Below the pieces are notes generated by a model, which was not told where the DNA came from, made no database searches, and saw nothing but the letters and a program-made list of their open reading frames with translations. From Candidatus Makaraimicrobium thalassicum (GTDB lineage: Bacteria > Omnitrophota > Gorgyraeia > Tantalellales > Tantalellaceae), in assembly GCA_003644505.1 (NCBI GenBank), contig QNCM01000007.1, forward strand, positions 1-52,513: 52,513 bases of DNA, written 5' to 3'. Within the stretch, counting starts at the first letter, position 1. Each line of letters opens with the position of its first letter. The translations under genes were made by a program, and so were the position numbers. Positions 7,354-15,118 of this stretch are shown piece after piece.

Positions 7354-7951
7354 GGGCCTTGAGATCAGGAAGTTCGTTGTGGGCCCGTTATGCACAAATT
7401 GTTACCTTGCCTGGGAAAGACGCTCGCGAAAAGGGGTCCTGATCGACCCCGGCGCATATGACCCTGAAATAACCGGATACATAAGGGGCAAAGGCATTGA
7501 GCCGGTTTATATAATAAACACGCACGGGCATGCGGACCATATCTCGGGAAATGCCGCTTTTGGTTTTCCGGTGCTGATCCATGAACTTGATGAGCCCTGC
7601 CTGCGGGATCCCGGAAAAAACCTGTCTTTTTTTATTAACGGGGATGTGCGTCCGGTTCGCGCGGAAAGGCTTTTAAAGGATGGCGATATCGTTGATCTGG
7701 GGGAAATCGGACTGGAGGTAATCCACACACCCGGGCACACGCCGGGCAGTATTTCGGTAAAGTGCGGGGATATACTTTTCAGCGGCGATGCTCTTTTTTT
7801 TGAGGGGATCGGCCGGACAGATATCCCTGGAGGGGATCACGAGGTTCTCATAAAGAGCATTAAAGACAGGTTAATGGTGCTTCCGGACTCTGTGAGGGTT
7901 TTCCCCGGTCATGGCCCGGAAACGACGATAGGACATGAAAGACTATATTGA
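7334..7951 (+). CDS. MBL-fold hydrolase, glyoxalase II-like
   Basis: A 205-residue metallo-beta-lactamase-fold protein resembling short glyoxalase II / GloB-like hydrolases. It has the N-terminal FVVGPLCTNCYL segment, the zinc signature THGHADH, HTPGHTPGS, FSGDALF and a C-terminal FPGHGPETT. These place it with thioester or lactone hydrolases; the substrate is undetermined. The GTG start at 7334 overlaps the lipoprotein gene by 20 nt, with AAGAG just upstream. It overlaps xerD by 17 nt at its 3' end. Confidence 0.87.
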   Translation: MISKTNEGLEIRKFVVGPLCTNCYLAWERRSRKGVLIDPGAYDPEITGYIRGKGIEPVYIINTHGHADHISGNAAFGFPVLIHELDEPCLRDPGKNLSFFINGDVRPVRAERLLKDGDIVDLGEIGLEVIHTPGHTPGSISVKCGDILFSGDALFFEGIGRTDIPGGDHEVLIKSIKDRLMVLPDSVRVFPGHGPETTIGHERLY

Positions 7952-8819
7952 TCAATTCATATACTTTATGGAGGTGGAGCGGGGAGCGAGCCGCAGCACC
8001 GTCCAGTCTTACCGGGCAGATCTGAAGAAATTCGCGGACTACATCCGGGAAGCGGGAAAGGGCGTTTCCGCCGTGGACAGAAAAGATATAGCCGCTTTTC
8101 TCATGCATCTTAAAGATCAGGAATTTTCCGTTTCAACGATCGCGAGGAATCTTGCGGCGATAAAGACTTTTTGGAAATTCCTGACAGCCGAACAGATCAT
8201 CCGGGAGAACCTCGTTGCCGTCGTCGAGACCCCCCGGAGGTGGATGAATATACCGGATGTATTGAACCAGAAAGAGGTTGAAAGGCTTCTCGACGCGCCT
8301 TCGAAGAGAGGCTGGATGGGCATAAGGGACAGGGCGATACTGGAGGTGATGTATGCCGCAGGCTTACGGGTATCGGAAGTGAAAGACCTTAAAAAGACCA
8401 GCGTTAATCTGGAAGCGGGTTTTGTGAAATGTTTCGGTAAAGGCGGAAAGGAAAGGATAGTCCCGCTGGGGAAGATCGCAGGAAAAGCCGTTACCAGGTA
8501 TATGGAAGATGTCAGGCACAGGTTGTCCGAAAAGAGCGGGGATGACCATCTTTTCCTGTCCAGGCTCGGCAGGAAGTTTTCGCGGCAGAGCCTGTGGAAA
8601 ATGATACGGAAATATGCGAGGAAGACAGGCATAAAAAAGCACATTACGCCCCATACCCTCAGACATTCCTTTGCCACGCACCTTCTGGAAGGCGGAGCGG
8701 ATCTCATAGGTGTGCAGGAAATGCTGGGTCACGCTGACATTTCGACGACTCAGATCTACACGCACATTGACAAAGAAAAGCTGAAGATGATTCATCAAAA
8801 ATTCCACCCGCGCGCGTGA
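7935..8819 (+). CDS. xerD: Tyrosine recombinase XerD (XerC/D family)
   Basis: A chromosome-dimer-resolution type tyrosine recombinase of 294 residues. It has an N-terminal SAM-like core-binding domain (about residues 1-85) and a C-terminal catalytic domain. The full catalytic set is present: Arg145 in AGLRVSE, Lys172 in GKGGKER, His240 and Arg243 in HTLRHSF, His266 in LGHADI and Tyr275 in IYTHID. Spacing matches XerD closely; XerC is the alternative name. No phage-integrase context is seen. The gene overlaps the MBL gene and is followed by a REP-like palindrome 21 nt after the stop. Confidence 0.93.
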   Translation: MKDYIDQFIYFMEVERGASRSTVQSYRADLKKFADYIREAGKGVSAVDRKDIAAFLMHLKDQEFSVSTIARNLAAIKTFWKFLTAEQIIRENLVAVVETPRRWMNIPDVLNQKEVERLLDAPSKRGWMGIRDRAILEVMYAAGLRVSEVKDLKKTSVNLEAGFVKCFGKGGKERIVPLGKIAGKAVTRYMEDVRHRLSEKSGDDHLFLSRLGRKFSRQSLWKMIRKYARKTGIKKHITPHTLRHSFATHLLEGGADLIGVQEMLGHADISTTQIYTHIDKEKLKMIHQKFHPRA

Positions 8820-8840
8820 CGGGGCCAGCGCTTTATATAT

Positions 8841-8883
8841 TTCCGATCCAGCATCGAAACCGGTTTCCGATGCTGGACCGGAA
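8841..8883. repeat. REP-like palindrome, copy 2
   Basis: This is a second copy of the 2090-2132 palindrome. The left arm 8841-8860 begins TTCCGATCCAGCATCG and the right arm 8863-8883 begins GTTTCCGATGCTGG. Relative to copy 1, a stem C-G pair has become A-T on both arms, so the hairpin is conserved through a compensatory change. Both copies continue as GGAAGCG. Confidence 0.85.
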
Positions 8884-8889
8884 GCGAAA

Positions 8890-8994
8890 GGCGTAGAGAA
8901 AGGTATCCAGAGGCAGGAGTTAGGGTCAACTGATTATATTATAAAGCCTTTTGAACAAGACGAATTATTGGCTTTGATCAAGAAATGCCTTTGA
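8890..8994 (+). pseudogene. C-terminal remnant of a response-regulator receiver domain
   Basis: In one frame this stretch reads as the last part of a receiver domain. It contains LGSTDYIIKPF, with the conserved Lys-Pro pair, then EQDELLALIKK and a stop at 8992-8994. There is no start codon or upstream receiver (no phospho-Asp region). The frame runs back directly into the REP-like palindrome. It is most simply a truncated pseudogene left by a rearrangement at the palindrome. It is too short to function as a receiver. Confidence 0.7.
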
Positions 8995-9006
8995 TCCAAA
9001 GAAGAG

Positions 9007-11661
9007 ATGGATATTATAACAACTCACAGAAACGCTGATTTCGACGCCTTAAGCTCCCTGGTAGCGGCCGGTAAGCTTTACCCGAATGCCCGTCTGCTGC
9101 TTCCCGGGTCCCAGGAGAAAGCTGTACGGAGCTTTCTTTCTCTTATCAAAGATAAGGTAAGAATAGAGGATGAAAAGACATGCCGCATGGATAACGTAAC
9201 CCGGCTCGTGATCGTGGACAACCGTCACCGGTCACGGATAGGGAGCGCTGCGGCTCTTTTGAGAAAAAGGAATTTAAAGGTCCATATATACGATCATCAT
9301 CCAAGGACCAGGTTCGACATAAAAGCCGGCAAAGATGTGTTCAAAAAGGTAGGTGCCACGGTCTCTATCCTTCTTGAAATACTGGTCAAAAAAGGCGGGT
9401 TGACCCTGACCCCCCTGGAGGCGACGCTGATGCTTCTCGGGATATATGAGGAGACCGGTTCTCTTTCGTATTCAGCCACTACCAGACTTGACGTTGACAT
9501 GGTCAGCAGACTCCTGGAACAGGGCGCCAACTTAAGCGTCGTTTCGTCGTATCTGAACAGGGAACTTTCAGAAGGAGAGCTTTCTGTGTTGATAAACCTC
9601 CTCGAGTCAATGGACATCGGAAGTGTAAAAGGCATAAATATCGCCTTTTTTCAGGCCGATGTCAGCCGTTTCGACGGGGAACTGGGGACAGTCGTGCAGA
9701 AACTGCAGGACGTGGAGAACTATCCCGCGCTTTTCGCGATGTTCAGATCCGGAGAAAAGATAAAGATCCTGGCCAGGAGCAGGGAGAGACTTATTGATGT
9801 CAACAAGCTGCTCGCGCATTTTAACGGCGCGGGACATCCCAGCGCGGCCAGCGCCAGGATAGAAGGGAAAACACCGGAACAGCTCAGGTCCGGGATACTG
9901 CGGATACTCAGGAAGATGATCCAGCCGGAAATATGCGCCGGAGATATAATGACGTCCCCCGTAGTGACCGTGTCGCAGGAGGAGAAGGTAAGCGAGGTGC
10001 TGCGGAAACTTGAACGCTTTGGATACAAGGGCGCCCCGGTCCTTAATGAAGAAGCCGGGCTGGCCGGGATGATCACGCAGGGCAACCTGAAAAAAGCGCT
10101 GAAGCACGGGATGGGCCATTCCCGGGTGAAGGGGTATATGTCGACCCCCTTGATAACGGCTGCCCCCGGGACGCCGCTGCATGATCTGAGAAGGATCTTG
10201 ATGGAAAAAGGTAAAGGGCGGATACCTGTGATCAGGAACAACAAGCTGACCGGGATAGTGACAAGGACTGATGTGCTTAAAAAGGTCCATGGCTCGCTGT
10301 TTTCCGAAAAATCCGGAAGACATCTCAGGCAGTCGAATATTTCCGCCAGAATGAAAGCAACGCTTCCCGGGAGACTCATGACGCTGATAAGATCTATCGG
10401 TTCCCTGGGGGACGCGCTGGGAATGGACGTGTTCCTTGTCGGCGGTTTTGTGCGGGATATTCTGCTCGGGCAGAAGAATTACGATTTCGATATCGTGGTA
10501 GAGGGCGACGCTATACGGTTCGGGAGGATCCTTGCGGATAAGATCGGGGGTTCGCTGGTGGTGCATCGCAAATTCGGCACTGTGGCTCTTGTGAAGGAAT
10601 GGCCGAAGTGGCTTGATTCTCCTCTTCATCCGGGTAACAAGTTCAAGGTGGACATCGCAACCGCCAGGAAGGAGGTATACGAGGCTCCGGCAGCGCTGCC
10701 TACTGTGGAGTTCAGTTCACTGAGAGAAGATCTTTACCGCCGGGATTTTACCATAAACGCAATGGCAGTGAATATCGGTAAAAGGAATTTCGGTTTACTT
10801 GTGGATTTTTTCGGAGGCGTACAGGACCTGGAAAAAGGTATTGTGAGAATACTGCACGACAGGAGTTTTATCGATGACCCCACGCGTATTTTCAGGGCGG
10901 TAAGATTCGAGCAGAGATTCGGTTTTGAGATCGAAAAGCATACCGAATATCTTATCAAGCATGCGGTAAAGCAGGAGATGTTCCACAGGGTCGAAAATCA
11001 GAGGATACGGGATGAGCTTATATTGATATTGAAAGAAAAGAATCCGGAAAATGCCGTTTTTAAGATGAGGGAACTTCACGAGCTGCGTTTCATACATCCT
11101 GACCTGGTCTTGAAGAGGTCCATAGGAAAGACATTCGGTGCTTTGAGGCACTGCATCCGGTGGTATGTGTCGAAAACCGCAGGGAAACCGGATATCTGGC
11201 TTATGAATTTTATGGTGATGCTGGATAAGCTTACGGTGGAGCAGGTCGAAGATGTCCTGGAAAAATTCGTTTTCACCAGAACCGAGAAAATGAGGTTACG
11301 CGCATATAAGGAGTGGGCTGACAGGATCGCCAGGAAGTTGTCTCCCCGTAAAAAGATGGCGCCCAGCCGGATTTATGATCTCCTGGAACCTTTTTCCCCG
11401 GAAGTTACGCTCTGTGTCATGGCAAAGACGAAGTCCGCTGCTGCACGCGGGCGCATCAGGAAGTTTTTCACCAAGTACAGAGGGGTGAAGCTTCGGATCA
11501 GGGGGCACGACATAAAAAAAGAGGGGATCGATCCCGGGCCCAGGTATAAAGAGATACTCCGGCGGATTTTGTACAGAAAGCTCGACAGAAAGCTTTCCAC
11601 AAAAAAGGATGAGATCCGGTATATGAAGCAGCTGGCAGGCAAGGAGCGAAAAGGCCGATGA
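9007..11661 (+). CDS. DHH-CBS-tRNA nucleotidyltransferase / poly(A) polymerase fusion
   Basis: A large 884-residue multidomain RNA enzyme. Residues about 1-310 form a DHH/DHHA1 phosphoesterase-like domain (HRNADFDALSS, YDHHPRTRF, FNGAGHPSAAS). Residues about 315-430 contain two CBS repeats (AGDIMTSPVVTV; VKGYMSTPLITA). The C-terminal half is a class II nucleotidyltransferase with VGGFVRDILLG, the catalytic YDFDIV motif and the RRDFTINAMA segment. This architecture is known for long CCA- or A-adding enzymes such as those in Aquifex. Whether it adds CC, A or CCA cannot be told from sequence. It overlaps rbfA by 4 nt. A second, stand-alone DHH protein (NrnA) follows two genes later. Confidence 0.9.
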   Translation: MDIITTHRNADFDALSSLVAAGKLYPNARLLLPGSQEKAVRSFLSLIKDKVRIEDEKTCRMDNVTRLVIVDNRHRSRIGSAAALLRKRNLKVHIYDHHPRTRFDIKAGKDVFKKVGATVSILLEILVKKGGLTLTPLEATLMLLGIYEETGSLSYSATTRLDVDMVSRLLEQGANLSVVSSYLNRELSEGELSVLINLLESMDIGSVKGINIAFFQADVSRFDGELGTVVQKLQDVENYPALFAMFRSGEKIKILARSRERLIDVNKLLAHFNGAGHPSAASARIEGKTPEQLRSGILRILRKMIQPEICAGDIMTSPVVTVSQEEKVSEVLRKLERFGYKGAPVLNEEAGLAGMITQGNLKKALKHGMGHSRVKGYMSTPLITAAPGTPLHDLRRILMEKGKGRIPVIRNNKLTGIVTRTDVLKKVHGSLFSEKSGRHLRQSNISARMKATLPGRLMTLIRSIGSLGDALGMDVFLVGGFVRDILLGQKNYDFDIVVEGDAIRFGRILADKIGGSLVVHRKFGTVALVKEWPKWLDSPLHPGNKFKVDIATARKEVYEAPAALPTVEFSSLREDLYRRDFTINAMAVNIGKRNFGLLVDFFGGVQDLEKGIVRILHDRSFIDDPTRIFRAVRFEQRFGFEIEKHTEYLIKHAVKQEMFHRVENQRIRDELILILKEKNPENAVFKMRELHELRFIHPDLVLKRSIGKTFGALRHCIRWYVSKTAGKPDIWLMNFMVMLDKLTVEQVEDVLEKFVFTRTEKMRLRAYKEWADRIARKLSPRKKMAPSRIYDLLEPFSPEVTLCVMAKTKSAAARGRIRKFFTKYRGVKLRIRGHDIKKEGIDPGPRYKEILRRILYRKLDRKLSTKKDEIRYMKQLAGKERKGR

Positions 11662-12035
11662 AAGACAGGATGGAGAGGGTAGGGGAGACCATGAGAAGAG
11701 AAATATCCATTATCCTGCAGGGCGAGATCAACGACCCCAGGGTCAGGGATGTGACCGTTACGCGGGTGAAAGTGGCCCGGGACCTCAGATCGGCCAAAGT
11801 GTTTTGCGTTATTTCTGCCGGTGAAGCGGAGAAACAGAATATTATGAAAGGGCTGAAGAACGCCAGCGGATTCATCAGGAGTAAACTCTCAGAAAGGATA
11901 TCGGTCAAATTTTCTCCCCGCATATTGTTCAGGGAGGACTTAACCGCTGAAAAAAAAGAACAAATGAACAGTATCTTCAGGAGGATCGAAGAAGAACATC
12001 GCGGGAAACGCGGTGAAACAGGGGAGGACGCATAA
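11658..12035 (+). CDS. rbfA: Ribosome-binding factor A
   Basis: RbfA binds the 30S subunit and assists late 16S rRNA maturation. The 125-residue product has the KH-like fold signatures: ERVGETMRREISIIL, DPRVRDVTVTRVKVARDL with the family-typical DPR, and SKLSERISVKFSPRI. A charged tail follows. It overlaps both neighbours (4 nt and 1 nt) in the conserved rbfA-nrnA-truB-ribF-rpsO-pnp order. The infB gene that usually precedes rbfA is replaced here by the nucleotidyltransferase fusion. Confidence 0.93.
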   Translation: MKDRMERVGETMRREISIILQGEINDPRVRDVTVTRVKVARDLRSAKVFCVISAGEAEKQNIMKGLKNASGFIRSKLSERISVKFSPRILFREDLTAEKKEQMNSIFRRIEEEHRGKRGETGEDA

Positions 12036-13018
12036 TGGATAACGACGGTGTGGACAAGGTGATCGAGGCATTCAGGAACAGAGATAATTTCCTGATAACC
12101 GCTCATGTCAATCCTGAAGGCGATTCAATCGGCAGCCAGCTTGCCGTTTATTACATACTCAAAAGGCTGGGGAAGAGGGCCGTCATGGCGGACCATGATG
12201 ATGTGCCCGAAAACCTGAAATTCCTGCCGGGATCCGAATCGATCACGCGTGAAATTCCCAAAGATTTTCGGCTGGATACTGTTATCGTCCTGGATTGTCC
12301 CGTCAGGGATCGGATCGGAAGGATCAGTGACTGCATTGACGAGAGGCCGTTCATTGTGAACATCGACCATCACGTAAGCAATGGATTTTTCGGGAACGTC
12401 AACTGGGTGGATCGTGAAGCCAGTTCGGTGGGAGAAATGATTTTTCATCTAGCCGAAAAGATGGGGATAGAGATCGAGAAAGATCCGGCTACAGCTCTTT
12501 ACACGGCGATCATAACCGACACGGGCATGTTCAATTACGACAACACTTCGAAAGAGACGCACAGGGCTGCCGGGGAACTTATAGCCGCAGGCGTGAATCC
12601 GAAAGCGGTACACGCCGAGATATTCGAAAAAAAATCCATTTCTGAAATAAGACTGCTCGGCAGGGCACTGACGACGCTCCAGCTCGAAGAGGGCGGTGCT
12701 CTGGCGCATATGAGCCTTACCAGGAAGATGTACAGCGAAGAGGGCGTTGATCGCGTTTCTACCGACGAGTTCATAAATTTCCCCCGTTCCATTAAAGGCG
12801 TTGAAGTGGCTGTTTTTTTTAAGGAAGACGGCATCACCCGGGAGGAGATCAACGTAAGCTTCCGTTCTTCGGGAAGGGTCAACGTGAATATAGTGGCGGC
12901 CCATTTTGGCGGCGGCGGGCACGCGCTGGCGGCGGGCTGCACTCTCAACTGCGGGCTTGAGGAAGCGCGGGATAAGGTTCTGGGCGGAATAAGAAAGGCA
13001 CTTGGAGTTGGGGCATGA
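12035..13018 (+). CDS. nrnA: DHH-family bifunctional oligoribonuclease / pAp phosphatase
   Basis: NrnA degrades short RNA oligomers and 3'-phosphoadenosine-5'-phosphate. The 327-residue product carries the DHH motifs TAHVNPEGDSIGS, VIVLDCP, NIDHHVSN and ALYTAIITDTG. The C-terminal DHHA1 domain has FGGGGHALAAGC. It starts at the last base of the rbfA stop codon and overlaps truB by 4 nt. Together with pnp downstream it forms an RNA turnover group. Confidence 0.93.
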   Translation: MDNDGVDKVIEAFRNRDNFLITAHVNPEGDSIGSQLAVYYILKRLGKRAVMADHDDVPENLKFLPGSESITREIPKDFRLDTVIVLDCPVRDRIGRISDCIDERPFIVNIDHHVSNGFFGNVNWVDREASSVGEMIFHLAEKMGIEIEKDPATALYTAIITDTGMFNYDNTSKETHRAAGELIAAGVNPKAVHAEIFEKKSISEIRLLGRALTTLQLEEGGALAHMSLTRKMYSEEGVDRVSTDEFINFPRSIKGVEVAVFFKEDGITREEINVSFRSSGRVNVNIVAAHFGGGGHALAAGCTLNCGLEEARDKVLGGIRKALGVGA

Positions 13019-13701
13019 GAGATGATCTGTCCGGGATATTGGTGGTAGATAAGGCGAAAGCCATGACCAGTCATGACGTTGTCAAACTGGTGCGCAGGAG
13101 ATTCGCGATAAAAAAAGTGGGGCATGCCGGGACACTTGACCCCAGTGCCACCGGCGTGCTTGTCCTTTTGCTGGGAAAGGCTACGAAGCTTTCCGGCAGG
13201 TTTTTGGAGGAGGATAAGGAATACGCGGCCACGATAAAACTCGGAGAAAAGACCGACAGCGCTGATTCTGACGGGAATCTGATCCTGGTCAGGGAAGTGC
13301 GCTCTTCGGAAAGGGACGTAAAAGACACAATGGCCGGCTTTCTCGGCGAGATGGAACAGATTCCGCCGATGGTCTCGGCCAAGCGGGTGAACGGAAAGAG
13401 ATTGTATGAACTCGCACGAAAAGGAATAGAAGTAAAAAGAGAGCCGAAAAGGATAGTCATAAAAAAACTGGAGATAGCGGACATCGAGATACCTTTTGTC
13501 AGGTTCAGGACGGTTTGCAGCAAAGGAACCTACATCAGGCAGTTGGCGGATGATATAGGCGAAAAGCTTGGATGCGGCGCTCATCTGACGGAATTGAAAC
13601 GCCTGAGATCCGGTTCTTTCCCGCTGGAGAAGGCGGTGCCATTTTCAGCGCTGCTCAACATGGACAGGGAAAGGCTGAATGAAAGTATTATACGGATATA
13701 A
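13015..13701 (+). CDS. truB: tRNA pseudouridine(55) synthase
   Basis: TruB isomerises U55 in the T-loop of tRNAs. The 228-residue protein shows GILVVDKAKAMTSHDVV, the catalytic Asp in GHAGTLDPSATGVL, and the KEYAATIKLG and GTYIRQLADDIG motifs. It is near the short end of the family, so the C-terminal PUA-like extension seen in some TruB proteins is absent. It overlaps nrnA by 4 nt and ribF by 23 nt. Confidence 0.95.
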   Translation: MRDDLSGILVVDKAKAMTSHDVVKLVRRRFAIKKVGHAGTLDPSATGVLVLLLGKATKLSGRFLEEDKEYAATIKLGEKTDSADSDGNLILVREVRSSERDVKDTMAGFLGEMEQIPPMVSAKRVNGKRLYELARKGIEVKREPKRIVIKKLEIADIEIPFVRFRTVCSKGTYIRQLADDIGEKLGCGAHLTELKRLRSGSFPLEKAVPFSALLNMDRERLNESIIRI

Positions 13702-14653
13702 AGATATAAGAAAAAAACTCAGGGATCCGGTTGTTGCTATCGGTATATTTGACGGCATTCATATCGGGCACAAACGCGTCATAAAAAAGATACTGAATCT
13801 GCGCGAGCCGGGACGGGACAGGGTGGTAGTGACTTTTGATCCGCATCCGCAGACCGTTCTGCGGCCGGAGAGAATGCCCGACCGGATCATGTCGCTGGAA
13901 CACCGGTTGTTCATTTTTGAGAAGATGGGGCTGGACGCGGTGGTTGTAATAAGCTTTACCGGTTTTATTGCCATGATGCCGCCGGAAGAGTTTGTCAAAC
14001 GCGTGCTCCTCAGAATGGGCACCAGAAAAGTTTATGTCGGCGGCAATTTTTATTTCGGACGGGGTAAGACCGGAGATGTGCGAACGTTTGAAAAGATAGG
14101 CAGAGACTACGGGATAGATGTCAGAACGGTTCCGCCGGTCAAAAAGGGGGCAAGGGTTATAAGCAGCACATGGTTGCGAAGGCTTATTTCCTCCGGTGAT
14201 ATCGAAAAGGCTGAAAAGCTCCTGCGCCGGCCGGTGTCGGTACTGGGAACGGTGGTAAGCGGAGACAGGCGCGGAGAGGCCCTTGGCATTCCAACAGCCA
14301 ATATCGACCCCCACCAGGAGGTGATCCCTCCGCCCGGCGTCTATGCCGTTAAGGTCGATATAGACGGAAAATTACTTGACGGAGTATTGAATATCGGTTT
14401 TAAGCCCACGTTTTACGGGAGAAGGTTAAAGAAGAGAAAGGAACCTCAAATCGAGGTGCATATAATCGGCTTCAAGGGCGATCTGTATGGACGGTCCCTG
14501 GAAATATTCTTCAAAAGGAAGTTAAGGCGTGAAAAAAGATTTAAGAATGAGGAAATGCTTAAGCGGCAGATAACAAAGGATGTGGAACAGGCGAAAAAGA
14601 TACTGGCCAGTAAAAAAGTCCTTCATAAGATCAGGCGATATAAATATATATAG
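13679..14653 (+). CDS. ribF: Bifunctional riboflavin kinase / FAD synthetase
   Basis: RibF phosphorylates riboflavin to FMN, the ligand of the riboswitch at the window start, and adenylates FMN to FAD. The 324-residue protein has the N-terminal nucleotidyltransferase (AIGIFDGIHIGHKRVI, VTFDPHPQ, SSTWLRRLI) and the C-terminal flavokinase (GDRRGEALGIPTANI, PGVYAV, NIGFKPTF). The start ATG 13679 lies within truB. The C-terminus is lysine-rich. It ends the rbfA-ribF run; a new promoter follows before rpsO. Confidence 0.95.
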   Translation: MKVLYGYKDIRKKLRDPVVAIGIFDGIHIGHKRVIKKILNLREPGRDRVVVTFDPHPQTVLRPERMPDRIMSLEHRLFIFEKMGLDAVVVISFTGFIAMMPPEEFVKRVLLRMGTRKVYVGGNFYFGRGKTGDVRTFEKIGRDYGIDVRTVPPVKKGARVISSTWLRRLISSGDIEKAEKLLRRPVSVLGTVVSGDRRGEALGIPTANIDPHQEVIPPPGVYAVKVDIDGKLLDGVLNIGFKPTFYGRRLKKRKEPQIEVHIIGFKGDLYGRSLEIFFKRKLRREKRFKNEEMLKRQITKDVEQAKKILASKKVLHKIRRYKYI

Positions 14654-14694
14654 TTCAGTGGGCGGTTCCTGTTACCCCTGTAGTATTAATACCA

Positions 14695-14723
14695 TTTACA
14701 AAAATATATTTGTATGCTAACAT
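14695..14723 (+). promoter_or_regulatory. Promoter of rpsO-pnp
   Basis: The -35 TTTACA (14695-14700) and -10 TAACAT (14718-14723) are separated by 17 nt. The predicted start near 14730 coincides with the beginning of a leader hairpin. It sits in the 134-nt gap after ribF. Confidence 0.6.
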
Positions 14724-14729
14724 CAATTC

Positions 14730-14755
14730 ATCAGGGGATACGGAACCCCGGTGAT
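14730..14755 (+). promoter_or_regulatory. Hairpin in the rpsO leader, possible S15 autoregulatory site
   Basis: ATCA plus GGGG (14730-14737) pairs with CCCC (14746-14749) and TGAT (14752-14755), leaving a GG bulge. Ribosomal protein S15 represses its own mRNA through structurally diverse leader RNAs in many bacteria, so this is a reasonable candidate. The motif does not match one I can name. Confidence 0.4.
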
Positions 14756-14793
14756 ATATATGCTGTAGGTAGAGAGATAGGAGGTGAATGACG

Positions 14794-15063
14794 ATGTCCG
14801 CAGTAAAAGGAAAAAAACAGGAAATTATAGACGACTTTAAAAAACACGATTCTGATACGGGATCTCCGGAGGTTCAGATAGCCCTTTTGAGTGAACGCAT
14901 AAGCGGTTTAACGGAGCATTTCAAGAAGCATAAAAAGGATTACCATTCCCGGAGAGGATTGTTGATGCTGGTTAACAAAAGAAGAAAACTTCTCCGCTAT
15001 CTGAAATCGGTGGATAGCGAGAGATATAAAGACACGATCAGCAGACTGGGGCTTAGAAAATAG
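14794..15063 (+). CDS. rpsO: 30S ribosomal protein S15
   Basis: S15 binds 16S rRNA and nucleates the platform of the small subunit. The 89-residue product equals the usual family length and carries [35 protein letters not shown] and the C-terminal RRKLLRYL. Start ATG 14794 is 7 nt from AGGAGGTG; the upstream in-frame ATG 14788 is too close to that site. Transcribed with pnp, 55 nt downstream; a small hairpin AGCGA/TCGCT sits at 15062-15076 between them. Confidence 0.96.
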   Translation: MSAVKGKKQEIIDDFKKHDSDTGSPEVQIALLSERISGLTEHFKKHKKDYHSRRGLLMLVNKRRKLLRYLKSVDSERYKDTISRLGLRK

Positions 15064-15118
15064 CGAACGGCTCGCTGTTATGGTTTAATATGGTTCAATT
15101 GGGAAGGATAAAGGAATA

